From: Hypoxylon rubiginosum
Taxonomy: Eukaryota > Ascomycota > Sordariomycetes > Xylariales > Hypoxylaceae
DNA length: 64,000 nucleotides
Assembly: GCA_902806565.1 (NCBI GenBank)
Contig: CADCXA010000034.1
Location: 946,544-1,010,543 of the forward strand
Direction: 5' to 3'
This document shows, piece after piece, positions 35,690 to 46,267 of this stretch. Within the stretch, counting starts at the first letter, position 1. Every line of letters begins with the position of its first letter. Below the pieces are notes generated by a model. The model was not told the DNA's origin. It worked only from the letters and a program-made list of their open reading frames with translations, and did not search any database. The translations under genes and the position numbers were made by a program.

Positions 35690-37695
35690 CTATCTTTTAT
35701 ACCTCCACTCCATATATCGCTCGCAACCCGAATGGCCAGACGATAACAACATGAGGAATTCTTCCCTGGCCCCCCTTTGATGGGGTTTCTTCTTAAGCCT
35801 AAGCGGCCACGGATCGATGATGGTGTGCTGTCTCTTGAACTCCATTCCCGACAGCTCGGTGAGCATGGCGAAATTCTGAAGCTTCATGTACCTAAGTTCT
35901 CTGTTAGAAGAAACATGATCTGACGGATTGAAACTGCGACTTCTATATATACGAACCTGTCGAAATACTTGTCGACGTCTCGCACTTACTGCGTTGCGAT
36001 GTCGCTGACGATGAGGTTGGCATCATAGGATCCCGTCGGTCGCTGTGGCGGCATGTAACTCCATACCTGTTTCATCTCGGACTCTATTGCCTTGCGTTTC
36101 TCGCCGTCGTCGTATATCTCGTCTACCGCGTTGAGGAATAGAGCGACAAGAGTGGCATTCGGATTCTCATTGGGATGCTTGAGTAGACGACCGATGTACC
36201 CGATGGTGCGTGGCATCCCTAGGTAGCCGGCGTCAGATATATTGGACACCTGGAATTAAAAATTAGATGCGATGCTCGAATCTGGACAATCGCTTGGCAC
36301 ATACCTCTATGCGGTCAAATGCGGCTGGTTTGACATAGTCATAAAGGTCCTCTGCGTTGACGTTCAGCAGATGAAACGAAATGTTCAAAGTGTCCAGGCG
36401 GCGATGAAAGCGAGTTAGCAGATCTTTCAGGAGGACGATGAGTTTTCCGTAGATGTCGTTGGTGGCGGTGCCCGACGAGACACCTAAGATCTCGGACATC
36501 TGCCAGCCGTGGAGAGGATCCGCATCGTCTTTCATGGGCCAAGAATCGGTGTTGCGAAAAAGAGTGCTAATGAGCCAAGTCAGATATAAAGCAGTGGAAT
36601 CGGTATCGACGTTGAAGACTCACGGATTCGGGATCGTAAAGGAAGCTCGAGATGTACCGAACGGGAGAAGTACTCCGTCTTCTCTGAACTTCTGCGCGCT
36701 AGCGCGATGACCGGGAGACTGGGCAAAGTATTTTCGTTCTCTGAAATCTAGCCTTTGATCGGCTAACGTGATGTTCCGACGAATTTCTCGCGCCCTTTCG
36801 ACCGTAAGGTCAGGAGGTGGTTCTAGACTTGAGAGAATATTAAACCATTGCTCCTTGGTCAGGACGAGACGAAGGGACCGTGAACCGAACGTCCACGTCT
36901 TCGCTAAAATTGCGTCGGACGATTTGCCCTCTATCTTACTACAGATTCCTTGCACCAGCTCATAGATCTTCCCCTTTAGCACGTCCTGGAGAGATTGCGG
37001 GATGAAGGCCGAGTACCACAGGTGAATGATGTTTTCCGTCGCCACGACGGCGTCGTCTTCCGTCAGCACGAGAAGCAGCATGATAACGTTTCTACCCACA
37101 ATATCACCATCCCGGTCATTCATGTAAATCTTCAAAGGGTTTCGAAAGGCATCGGGAATGGAAATGACGGTCTTGATAACATTTCGAATGTCCCCGGAAG
37201 CTTAGAAGCAGACTCGTTAGTCTTACAGACGTAAAATCAACACTAAGAAGACTCACCCGCAAACAGAAGATCAAGTCCTTTGGTGTATTGGACGCCCTCG
37301 TTCGAAGAAAGATTAACCAAGTCGAAGGCAGGGACATTTCCCCATGGGTACTTCCGCTGGTGATTGAAGGCCTGAAGACGAGGACCGCCCATGAATGCCG
37401 GCACGCGACTCTCGGTTTCCCACCGCGGTCGCCATTTTACTTTCAGCAACGGATTGTCTCGGCAGTCGGATTTGTGTGCCTTCCAGTGAGCTTTCTGGCA
37501 GTCGCTACTGCAATACTGCTCGATTAGTCAGAACACATCTTCCACAAACGGGACTCGGCGAGAACTGAAGCTAGAATAGCTTACCAGAACCAAGAGACAC
37601 TCTTTGCATGCGAGCTTTCCTGCTCGAGTGCATTTGGAATTGTCCTGGCTCCAGTTGGCGCATATGAAATCGAGGTTTGGGTTGGTTGCGGCCAT
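35690..37695 (-). CDS. MYND zinc-finger protein with DUF4470 domain
   Basis: About 556 residues in six exons: 37695-37585, 37515-37257, 37200-36624, 36566-36305, 36249-35990 and 35891-35690. The MYND finger is assembled across the first intron: CTRAGKLACKECLLVL joins YCSSDCQKAHWKAHKSDC. DUF4470 follows: YPWGNVPAFDLVNLSSNEG, then LDLLFAASGDIRNVIKTVIS, then PLKIYMNDRDGDIVGRNVIM. The rest is helical and includes LFRNTDSWPMKDDADPLHGW and YVKPAAFDRIEVSNISDAGYLG. MYND-DUF4470 proteins are widespread and expanded in fungi; their biochemical role is unknown. The gene sits 328 bases downstream of the A-T-R gene on the same strand, so it could be a cluster neighbour or simply the cluster's outer border. 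Confidence 0.88.
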
Positions 37696-38023
37696 ATTGC
37701 GTTTGCATGGAAAATACCTACCAACACTAGATCAATAGTAGGTTTAGGATAGTATCAAGCAACGAAGACTCATATATGACAGAAGTGGAATCTCGTTAGG
37801 CAGCAAGCCGATATAGACTACGGGGGATTGGCTGAAGGCGGCACAATGCAGATGTCGTGAAACGGTGCAGTCTGACAACCGTCCTCTCTCTTGACAAAGA
37901 AGAGTAGGCTCAATATCTTTGGTTCTATTATATCATTCGTGAAATACTTGATACTTAAGATATTGAGCCATGGTTTCAACCTCCATAGCGGTGACTTCGT
38001 GGAGTAATTGGAGTCGTCTTTTA
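37696..38023. other. Short intergenic region between the A-T-R and MYND genes
   Basis: 328 bases that must hold the A-T-R gene's 3' end and the MYND gene's promoter. No gene seen. Confidence 0.6.
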
Positions 38024-41000
38024 TCATCGCTGCTGTTTGGCCCAGCCCAACCGCCAATTATCCAAACACTTCTGCAAGACTCCGTTTTGGATGACATCGA
38101 ATCCCTGTCTTATGGTCTCGGAGTGTTTCGCAGTTGTTATGGTCTCGAATACGAGACTGTTCCGTCCATCCACGTCGCTACAGTACTTTCCCACGTAGAA
38201 GTCCAGCAATTTGACGGTGGGGTTCTTCTCAGGATCTTGTTCGCCTTCGCGTAATCGCTGTACCCATTCACGGGGAGTGACAGCATCAAATTTGAGACCT
38301 GCTGTCCTCAGTGCAGGAAGTAAGTCATTACTCCAGGAGAAGGTGGTTGGGTTCAGCAGATGATAGACGTCTTCGTAGCTTTCCGAAAGTTTTCCCTTGG
38401 CACTTGGAGCCAATCCGGACAGCTCAAGGACTGATGAAGCGCATCTGTCTACAGGCAACCATGAAGGAGTCTACGATGTTGCATGTCAGTAGATTTCGAA
38501 ATGACCACGCGGCGTAGACTTACCTCATCAAGCATGGGGAGCGCCCCTATTGTAGTCGCGCTCTGAATCATCAACGGGATTGCCTCAGTGGAGTTCCAGA
38601 GGCCATTCTCTACGTCGCCCATCAATTGCCCAGTGCGTAGGACCCGCGCATAAATACCAGTGCTCTTTGCTGCCGCGCGGATGATATGCTCTGTCACGAG
38701 TTTCGATCTCGCGTACCCCGTGTTAGGAGCATGATGCAGATCCTCGATATAGACTTCTCTTATAGTGGCTGGCATAGGAGTTCCAGAAGCGGCGGAAATT
38801 GAGGAGATGAAGAAAAGCTTCGCCGGCGCCTGGAAAGGAACGCTTAAACACAACTTGATTATGTTGTGCACACCCGCGATATGCGACCGCTCGAAGCTGC
38901 TGAGGCTCGCATTGAAATTCACCATCCATGCACTGTGAATAACAGTAGTGACGGTCGATTGGAGCGTCTTAAATGTTAATGGATTAAGACCTAAAGATTC
39001 TTGACTGAAATCGCTAGGGAGACAGATGACCTTCGCTGCGACAGCGGGGTGGAATATCCTACGAGACTTGAGACTCGATACGACGCGGGACTGGGCTTCC
39101 TCTGCTGTAATTGCTCGAACTAAACAGTAGACCGTCTTTACTGTCGGTAATGACACTACTTGCGACAGGACATGCGCTCCAAGTGACCCTGTCGTCCCAG
39201 TCAGGAGCTAAAGACAACTGGTCAGCCGGCGTCTACTGAAAATAGTTCATGAAGGTGAACAGTGAACATACTACAACTTCACCTTCTGGCTGCCGGTCAC
39301 CTGGAATGAACTTTGGGAAATTTGAATATTTCGAAATTAGCTTGGACATCAAAGCCGCGTCGTTCCAGGGGCTAGAGAGATCACCACCTTTGCGTATTCT
39401 AATCAGATTCTCAACCAAGAAACTAGCATTGCCGTTATCATATATAATGCTCACGGGTAACTTGGGAGCTCCAGTGAGCAGGACCCTAGACTCGATGAGC
39501 TTTCTTACTTGAACACAAGCGATTGAATCCACCCCCTGCTGGAAGAAATCTTGGTGAGGGTCAATGTCGCGGCCGAGAACTTGACTGAACAATTCGAGTA
39601 CTACGGAATAAAGACCTTTATCTGAAATATCATGTGCGCTTTCATGAGGAATTGTTTTCCCGGCATATGCTTCATGAATGATATCGGCGTATCGAGCCTC
39701 AGCTTGGTGTCTTAGGGTGGTTCCCTTGCTACTCTTTGCGAGAGGCTCTTCGTCTTCTTCTGGATCAATGACAATCAACATCGACCTTGCTAGTCGGGAA
39801 TGGCTTGGCGTTTCCGCATTTAATTTCCCTATTTGTGGCCAGATAGCATTAACAACTTCATGATCTGAAGTGTTATTTGAAGTCTTGAAGAGTAAAGCCC
39901 CGGCGTAGTCCTCGCCAGCACCAAAGACAAGAACATCTCTTATCAATCGGGTCGATGCTTTGATGGCTTCCTCAAGAGGCGAAGGGTCGAACTTTTTGCC
40001 ATTGGCTAGAGTAATCTGAGCATCTGCCCGGCTATGGTATCTCCATGCATTCGGTATCGACGGGTGTGGTTCAAATAAATCCGCCGTCGCATATGAACCA
40101 TCGTCGCGATTGGTCTTTGATATCAAAGGCCAGCCGGACTTGACCAGGAGCTCCGATAATCCGTCCCCTCGTGGTTCGAATGATAAGAACTTGGAATCCA
40201 CGATAGGCCGAAGATATTGCCATTCCTTGTCTTTGGCATAATCACGATGTGAGGACATGAGAAACCCACACTCTGAACTGCCCATCCGTGAAACCAAGCT
40301 GACCCCTAGATCAATCAATTTGTCGCCGACGGAGGGCGCTAAAGCAGCACCGCCGACGCCAACTAACTCCATACTTTGGAGAATGCGAATGCCTTCACGC
40401 TCGTCGGCTAGCAGCTGGAGTACAGAAGGGACGGACGAAAAGTACTTCACTGGGGCTGAGCTCCGGTTACGGGCATAAACTATCGAGCGGACAATATTGC
40501 TGCCTGTAATCGGTACGACACCTTCTGGGAAGAACCATATCATGGCCTCACTGGTCCATGCTCGTAAACAGTCCGCGAGACCACCGTGGTATAGAGGTGT
40601 GGTTGAGAAGGTGGCAGCAGTTTGATCTGTATGCGGGAAGGACGGCAAACACCCCGTAGCTCCCCACTGGGTCTGCACAATCTGTTTTGGTAGCCCGGAC
40701 GATGTGCCAGAAGTATGCCGTAGATAGGCTATATCAGAAGCCTCTCTTGAACTTTCGACGTATTCATTCTGGCCGGCGTCGTAGTCGCTCCGAAAAGAAG
40801 GTATCTCAACTGTACGAATTGACTCCGGCAGTTGTAGGCCTTTATGTCTCTGAATCCCATCAACAAGGATTATTCTCATATCAGAAACCTCACAGAGGTG
40901 CTGTATGGCTCGAGAGTCCAGTTGCGGACTTCAAGTTACAATAAGCTTGTGACAACCATGAAGGTTAAGAAAACTGAAGGGTCCTTACGCAATAATAAAT

Positions 41001-41418
41001 GTCTCGCATCCTATGCGCATTAACCCCAGCCACGTCAAAATAAAATTGAGACTGCTGGTACACATCAGACCAACTGTGGGCGACTCGCCGTCCTTGACTA
41101 AGTGGTGTAGAGTATCTGCTATGACTACGGCTGCATGCTTTGACAATTCGCGGAGTTCTGAAAATGTGACCTGATCGGGTGCTAGGCGATATTAGTAACA
41201 GCATGCTGTAAAGGGGTAAAATACATACGCCACTGAGAGGGATCCCTTGACGTGAAATCAGCGAATCCTAGAGCAGGTCGGTCCGGTAGGTGACTTGCTT
41301 GCTCTTCAATAAGTGTAAGGACCGTCCCGAAGGCATTTTGAGCACCATCATCTTGCTCTTTTAATTGTGCTGCTTGCCCTAAAGTGCAGGTGAAATAGTT
41401 CAAGCCACGAGTCGCCAT
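38024..41418 (-). CDS. A-T-R (adenylation-thiolation-reductase) NRPS-like enzyme
   Basis: About 1056 residues, five exons: 41418-41229, 41181-40989, 40928-39272, 39207-38524 and 38470-38024. The A domain activates a carboxylic acid as its adenylate: A3 HTSGTSSGLPK at about 199-209, A5 RMGSSECGF, A7-8 YATADLF and YHSRADAQITLANGKKFDP, and a late lysine in AKSSKGTTLR (about 530). The T domain has the phosphopantetheine serine in FFQQGVDSIACVQ (about 596). The R domain is a short-chain-dehydrogenase-like thioester reductase: nucleotide motif LLTGTTGSLGAH (about 681-692) and catalytic YARSK (Tyr about 845, Lys about 849). No condensation domain is present. Such enzymes release aldehydes or alcohols. 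Met at 41418 is chosen because upstream residues do not fit the family. Co-orientation with DDGS and ATP-grasp suggests it reduces a mycosporine or its amino acid (inference). Confidence 0.92.
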
Positions 41419-41669
41419 GGGATACCGAGCAGGGCATTTACGTGTTAATGAAGTCGTATTTGGTATCGCAATGAAGTATGAAAAAGCAAGTTGGACAGGA
41501 GGTGTTGTCTTCCCCCCTAACAAGAAATTCATGAGGTCATTGACCTGACACGCCACATTCCATGTTGGCCATGCAGACAGTAAACTTAGCAGCCGTAAAA
41601 CTTACATAACTGCGTAGTCTAGTAATTCCGTAGGGCTAGATAAAGTTGATAATAGACATATGATCGAAT

Positions 41670-41964
41670 GTACGAAGGTCGCTTCCAAAGGGGTTTTCCA
41701 TATGTAGGGAAAACGGCCCTTGCTAGCTAAAAAAGGGGCTTATCACCTGTACAGCACTGGCGAAAAGAGTGCGCTATAATTACAAGAGCTAGCGGGCAAG
41801 ATACGCTATAAATATTTAGTGGACTATTGTGCTGTAATATTTCTATTTTATAAGGAGCTTAGTGGGTATACTACGCTATAATTATAGAGGAGTTAGTAGA
41901 TAGGGGTCCTAATCGCGGCTTCACAGCTGAAAAAGCCCCCTATGGAAAAAACCGACCTCCGTAC
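41670..41964. mobile_element. MITE-like element, 295 bases, 12-base imperfect terminal inverted repeats
   Basis: The left end GTACGAAGGTCG (41670-41681) matches the reverse complement of the right end, GTACGGAGGTCG (41953-41964), at 11 of 12 positions. A second inverted match follows on each side (GGTTTTCCATA on the left, GGTTTTTTCCATAGG on the right reverse strand). Inside, the core CGCTATAAxTA occurs three times (about 41772, 41804 and 41874). No coding frame. No clear target-site duplication is visible. It sits between the ATP-grasp stop and the A-T-R start. Confidence 0.45.
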
Positions 41965-42064
41965 TGAACACTTATAGCTCATAATATATACTAATAAGTC
42001 ATCAACTCTAAGATAGGAAAGGCGGAATCAGCAATTTAATGTTATTATTCTATATAGCCTATAT

Positions 42065-43606
42065 TTAACATGTGAACATTTTCGTCGTGCTAACGTTAAT
42101 CCTACTCCATTGCTGTTTTTTCCACCAAGCCGACAAAATCATCATCGGCCAAACAACATGGTATAAACAAAACGCTGGGAATGGATCCCAGACTTCGAAG
42201 GTGCCTTCTTTCCAAAAGAGGAGGTGTCTCGAAAATTCAAGAGCCGTCGCTGTAAAATGGCGAAATCCAATCAACCCCTGGCCCCATTTCAACGCAGGGT
42301 GCAGAAACAAAGAGACCAAATCATGTCCTATCCAATATCGAGGCCGAGAATCTTTAGGCGGCGTTACCAAAAAGCCCTTTAATAGACCTGTCGATCCAAT
42401 TCCATCGACATGCGTACCTACCATTCCCTTGCCATCTAACTGAAGTGCGGAGAGGTAAGCACGCACCATAGCTTCCATCTCCGGGCCGTGCCGCGCGAAC
42501 AGCACCACCGCCGTGTGGGCGCGAGGATTGCACTCGATGGCGTAAATATTCTTCGCGAAGCCGTTCTGGCTGGGGGTGCCCTCGCTGGCCATGAAGTCGA
42601 AGCTGAGGTGGCCGGTCATCGCCTCCGGCCGCGGCGCGTTCTGGACGAACTCCATGGTGAAGGCCAGCATCGACTTCCACAGGGCCGAGTCGTGCGGCAG
42701 CGCCTCGTAGCGCATCAGGAGCTCGGCGCTCGGGCAGGCCACGAAGCACTTCACCTCCCCGCGCACGACGAGGGCGTGCGTGCAGTATTCCTCGCCGCCG
42801 GGGATGAACTGCTGGAGGATCCAGGGGCTGGACTTGGTGATGGGTAGTTGGGATACGTGGTCCTTGGTCTTCGCGTCCGAAGGGAGGGGCAGCAAAGTCA
42901 TGTCTCCCCGGTTGCGGTCGTCCATTCCAACGGGCTTCAAGATGAATTTCCGTCTCGATCTGGCTTTCGACAGGACGCGAAGGACGTCGCGCTGGGACTT
43001 GACCTCATGCGTTTCGGGGACCGGAAGTCCCAGCCTTTTACATTCATCCGTGAATGAACTTTTCTCGTGCAACGTGGAGGTAGTTCGGACGTCGAATTGG
43101 ATGCATTTGCACTTTGTATCCTGTTCTATGATCTCTTTCGCCTGAGCGTCTTCCACGGCGCTAGCTACTCCAGAGCATGCGACCCAAAGATCGGCTTTCT
43201 CAGCATTGATGATTTGAGTGAGGCATTCGATATACAATTTCCTGCCCTCGTCGGTATTCGGTTCTGGTAGGCGATAGAAGGCCGACAAACTTCTCGAGAA
43301 CCGACCTGAGCAGAGGGCATTATGTGTTTCAAAATCAGCGCCGATGACGTGGTGACCCGAGAGGTAGAACGAACGAGCCAAGTTTAGCCCTTTGGCCATC
43401 CCTACCCCTGTGACGAGAATAGTTCGCCGGGTGGCTTCGTTTGGTTCTTCATCCTTAGGTCGTGAACGCGGTTGAAGATGAGGAACAATTTTCAGCACCA
43501 ACAGACAGACACACACTACCAAACTTGAGACCGGTAGAAGGATAAGGCTAAGAAATATCAAGCTGAAACATCGCACGGTGTCTTCCCAGGGTGGCTCAGC
43601 CATCAT
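42065..43606 (-). CDS. Membrane-anchored ATP-grasp ligase, MysC-type candidate
   Basis: Intronless, 513 residues (a second Met is at residue 2). In mycosporine pathways an ATP-grasp ligase (MysC in cyanobacteria) joins 4-deoxygadusol to an amino acid. Here a transmembrane segment lies at about residues 14-40 (FSLIFLSLILLPVSSLVVCV). The pre-ATP-grasp Rossmann-like part begins TILVTGVGMAKGLNLARSFY and GHHVIGADFE. The ATP-grasp core follows: HEKSSFTDECKRLGLPVPET, KFILKPVGMDDRNRGDM, SSPWILQQFIPGGEEYCTHA, and the Mg/ATP site GHLSFDFM and IYAIECNPRAHTA. A second hydrophobic stretch near the end (FCLYHVVWPMMILSAWW) may be membrane-associated. The centre of the gene (about 42450-42900) is markedly more GC-rich than its ends. 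Confidence 0.88.
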   Translation of the reverse strand: MMAEPPWEDTVRCFSLIFLSLILLPVSSLVVCVCLLVLKIVPHLQPRSRPKDEEPNEATRRTILVTGVGMAKGLNLARSFYLSGHHVIGADFETHNALCSGRFSRSLSAFYRLPEPNTDEGRKLYIECLTQIINAEKADLWVACSGVASAVEDAQAKEIIEQDTKCKCIQFDVRTTSTLHEKSSFTDECKRLGLPVPETHEVKSQRDVLRVLSKARSRRKFILKPVGMDDRNRGDMTLLPLPSDAKTKDHVSQLPITKSSPWILQQFIPGGEEYCTHALVVRGEVKCFVACPSAELLMRYEALPHDSALWKSMLAFTMEFVQNAPRPEAMTGHLSFDFMASEGTPSQNGFAKNIYAIECNPRAHTAVVLFARHGPEMEAMVRAYLSALQLDGKGMVGTHVDGIGSTGLLKGFLVTPPKDSRPRYWIGHDLVSLFLHPALKWGQGLIGFRHFTATALEFSRHLLFWKEGTFEVWDPFPAFCLYHVVWPMMILSAWWKKQQWSRINVSTTKMFTC

Positions 43607-44369
43607 CTCCGATTCAAATATCTATTCAAGACTAATGCAATGAAACGATTGCCGTAGATGGTACTAAGGGAAATAACGGATAATCAACCTCTCCTACAAT
43701 TATCTCATCTGAAGTTGGGTTTGATGGAAGACGTAATAATGATATGGGAACCGGCGACGAACTAATATTCAGAGTTCATACCGACATATGTCATAGACCA
43801 AGATCCATACGTGCAAGAATGGACAGGCAATCCGTACGACATATCCGTCTAGCCCCTTTTACCAAAAATGATATGCTGCATGCGACTACCCAGGTGGCCT
43901 GTATGCTTTGTTCAACTTGTAGGACGTCACTACTCTGAATGGAGTCAGGGGTAAAATGATATGAGCCGTTCAGGCGGGTTTTCATCATCTACAGGTTCAT
44001 TTCAGCATAAAATCTGTTTATAATATGGGTCTTGCCTCGATGGTGTACTGGAATGTACTTTGTACATAAGAGGCATTCCTATTAGCACTATCTCCGAAAT
44101 GTAAAAAGGGGGGAGGGGATTAGTGCAGTTACAACTACATAGAGGCGAATAATCATTGCTCTCACTCAGTATCTCGTCTAGCGGTCTCTTAATAAAAACT
44201 ATAATACTATGATAAAAGTTTATAATTGCATGTTCTTATTCTATGCTATGCAAAGGTCCTAACTACACCCTCCGGGACTTGAACGTAGGAGGAACGCTAA
44301 CTACTAGATACAAAATATTGTAAACAGTTGCTTAGATGTAGCTCGAATAACAAGTCGAAATCGTCCATT
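43607..44369. other. Intergenic between ATP-grasp and cyclase genes
   Basis: About 760 bases with no credible gene. It contains the ATP-grasp promoter and the cyclase 3' end. Confidence 0.6.
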
Positions 44370-46267
44370 TCAAGCTTGGGCTTTAATCCCACTAGGTGGT
44401 CCGTTTACAGGATTCTCTGGTAAATCTAGAGTGTATTCGGTGTGGCCATCAGCAGTGGCGTTAACGCCGAGTAGGTTGCCGTGTCCGTTGACGCGCCCAT
44501 TCATTCCAAAGGCATCATTTATGCCATTAACAATGGTCTCGCTTGCAGGCAATACTAGGTGCAGATAACAAGGTTAGTAACTTTCGTATTTCGTCTAAAG
44601 TCAGCGACCAAGAGCTAAAGCACTCCATGAGTGAAAAGGGGGGGAGGGGGGGTTAGCAAAAATTGACTTAGGTTTACTTACCACCAGCTTGCTTGGCAGC
44701 ATTCTCCACGCTGAGATTTTCCGTCTCGAGATCCGTATAGCCAGTGTCGCTGCTATCAACATATGCCTCGATACCAGCACCCTCCCGAGGATAGGACTTG
44801 GCCATTTCTTTATGTTTCTTCAAGGCATCTTTCAGCTGCTGCGGAGATACATTGTTCAGGAAAGTGCATGATCCTAAGGGGCTTGGTATGGCGAGGCGAA
44901 GCTGTCCATCGCGTGTCTTCAAAATAGCTGCAGTGCCCTTATCCAAGACCTCGTCGTCAAATTGTGGATGGTCAATCGAGAGCCCGGCTCTAGAGAGCAG
45001 GTTGAACAGCCGACGATGTTCCTTACTTGAAAGTAACCCACTTTCCTTAGCCAAGGTAGCAGAGTAGGCCATGTCGATAGAGATAGCATGTCCGTGGCGC
45101 AATGGCGTCTCTGGAATAAGCTCATGCATGGGAGACCACCTGTGATGATTTTATGTTAACCAGAGTGGAATGAGCTGACTGGCAGCGCAGTGAACTTACG
45201 TATGGCCTAATTATATGTTAGCTAGCTCAACCCTGAGGTACGTAGAGAACAATTTCAAGTACTAACCATATGCGATTACTCTGTCAAGGCCAATCTCGTG
45301 GAGATTTGGTGATTCTAGCTTTAGCATTTCGTAGATACCTTCGCGATTGATCTGGAGATATATCAGCCCTTCAGCGCTGGCTAAAGCCTGAGTGCGAGTA
45401 AACCTACAACGTCGGCTGCCTTGCGGATTTCGTTGCTCGATCCATCGGCTCGGCCGAACCTTGTGTCGATGAGCTGTTCGCAAAACTTGTCCAGAAGATC
45501 GAACACGTGCAGGTGGGAGCAAGACGAGATCTTGATCAACTCGGCAAAACCGTTCCGTACTTGGGCGATTGGTAGTGTGCGAAGGAACGTAAAATCGAGG
45601 AACGTATGCACGGGAGCATGATATGCGCCTAGGCGGTTCTTGTATCGACCGTAGTTGACCGCAACTTTAATACTGACGCTGGCATCTATCAGGCCGATCA
45701 CGGTCGTTGGCACTCGAATGAAGTTGGTGTTGCGGCGATAGGCGGCGCACGCGAACCCGGCTACATCTGTGACGAGTCCTCCTCCTATAACAAGGACGGG
45801 TTCCTGTAGAATGAGTGATGAATATTAGGTACGTATCTTACAGTAATTTGATTTTAGAAGAGACATACCTTTCGAATGATTCCAAACTCAGTCATGCTGT
45901 CAGCTATTGCGAGGAACGTTTCAATCGTTTTGGCCTTTTCTCCAATCGACGTTTGGTGAACCTTCATTTTTAAATTGTAATGGTTGAAGTACTTTTCGAT
46001 CTTTGCGCCGTAGAGCCCTATGCTGAAGTTAAGCTATACCCCTTTTCTATTTCTTCGAGTGCGTTACTAGGTAAGGCGGTACTTACGAAATACGTTCTTG
46101 TCTGTGACAGCCAGGACACGGCCCCAAGTCTTATAGCAGTCCGCGAGATTCGGGTTGGCAATATCGAAGACGCCATCGACGAATGTGAAGTCATATTCAA
46201 TCTTCTCATAGCCCTCGACGTGGAAACCGTGTTTGGTCTCTTGGACATTCGCTTTGAGATCAGACAT
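44370..46267 (-). CDS. Sugar-phosphate cyclase, demethyl-4-deoxygadusol synthase (MysA/DDGS) type
   Basis: About 486 residues, seven exons: 46267-46087, 46017-45869, 45803-45408, 45351-45267, 45206-45200, 45139-44682 and 44554-44370. DDGS makes the cyclohexenone precursor of mycosporines from sedoheptulose 7-phosphate, using NAD and a metal. Seen: [20 protein letters not shown] (from residue 111), [64 protein letters not shown] and [15 protein letters not shown]. The metal ligands expected in this fold are the Glu of FAELIK, the His of GHTW (272) and the His of GHAI (290). The [15 protein letters not shown] and GHTWSP patterns point to DDGS and not dehydroquinate synthase; the related epi-valiolone synthase (EEVS) is the main alternative. 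Exon 5 is only 7 bases. The last exon adds an Asn/Gly-rich tail of about 60 residues that I do not expect in bacterial DDGS. Confidence 0.92.

Noticed and set aside
38024..41418. A-T-R enzyme as the lysine-pathway alpha-aminoadipate reductase (Lys2)
   Set aside because: Lys2 proteins are longer (about 1400 residues) with an extra N-terminal part; the A-domain style and cluster context fit a secondary-metabolism reductase better.
44370..46267. Annotation of the cyclase as 3-dehydroquinate synthase of the shikimate pathway
   Set aside because: Ascomycetes use the pentafunctional AROM protein; the [10 protein letters not shown] and GHTWSP patterns and the neighbours fit a DDGS/EEVS-type cyclase.
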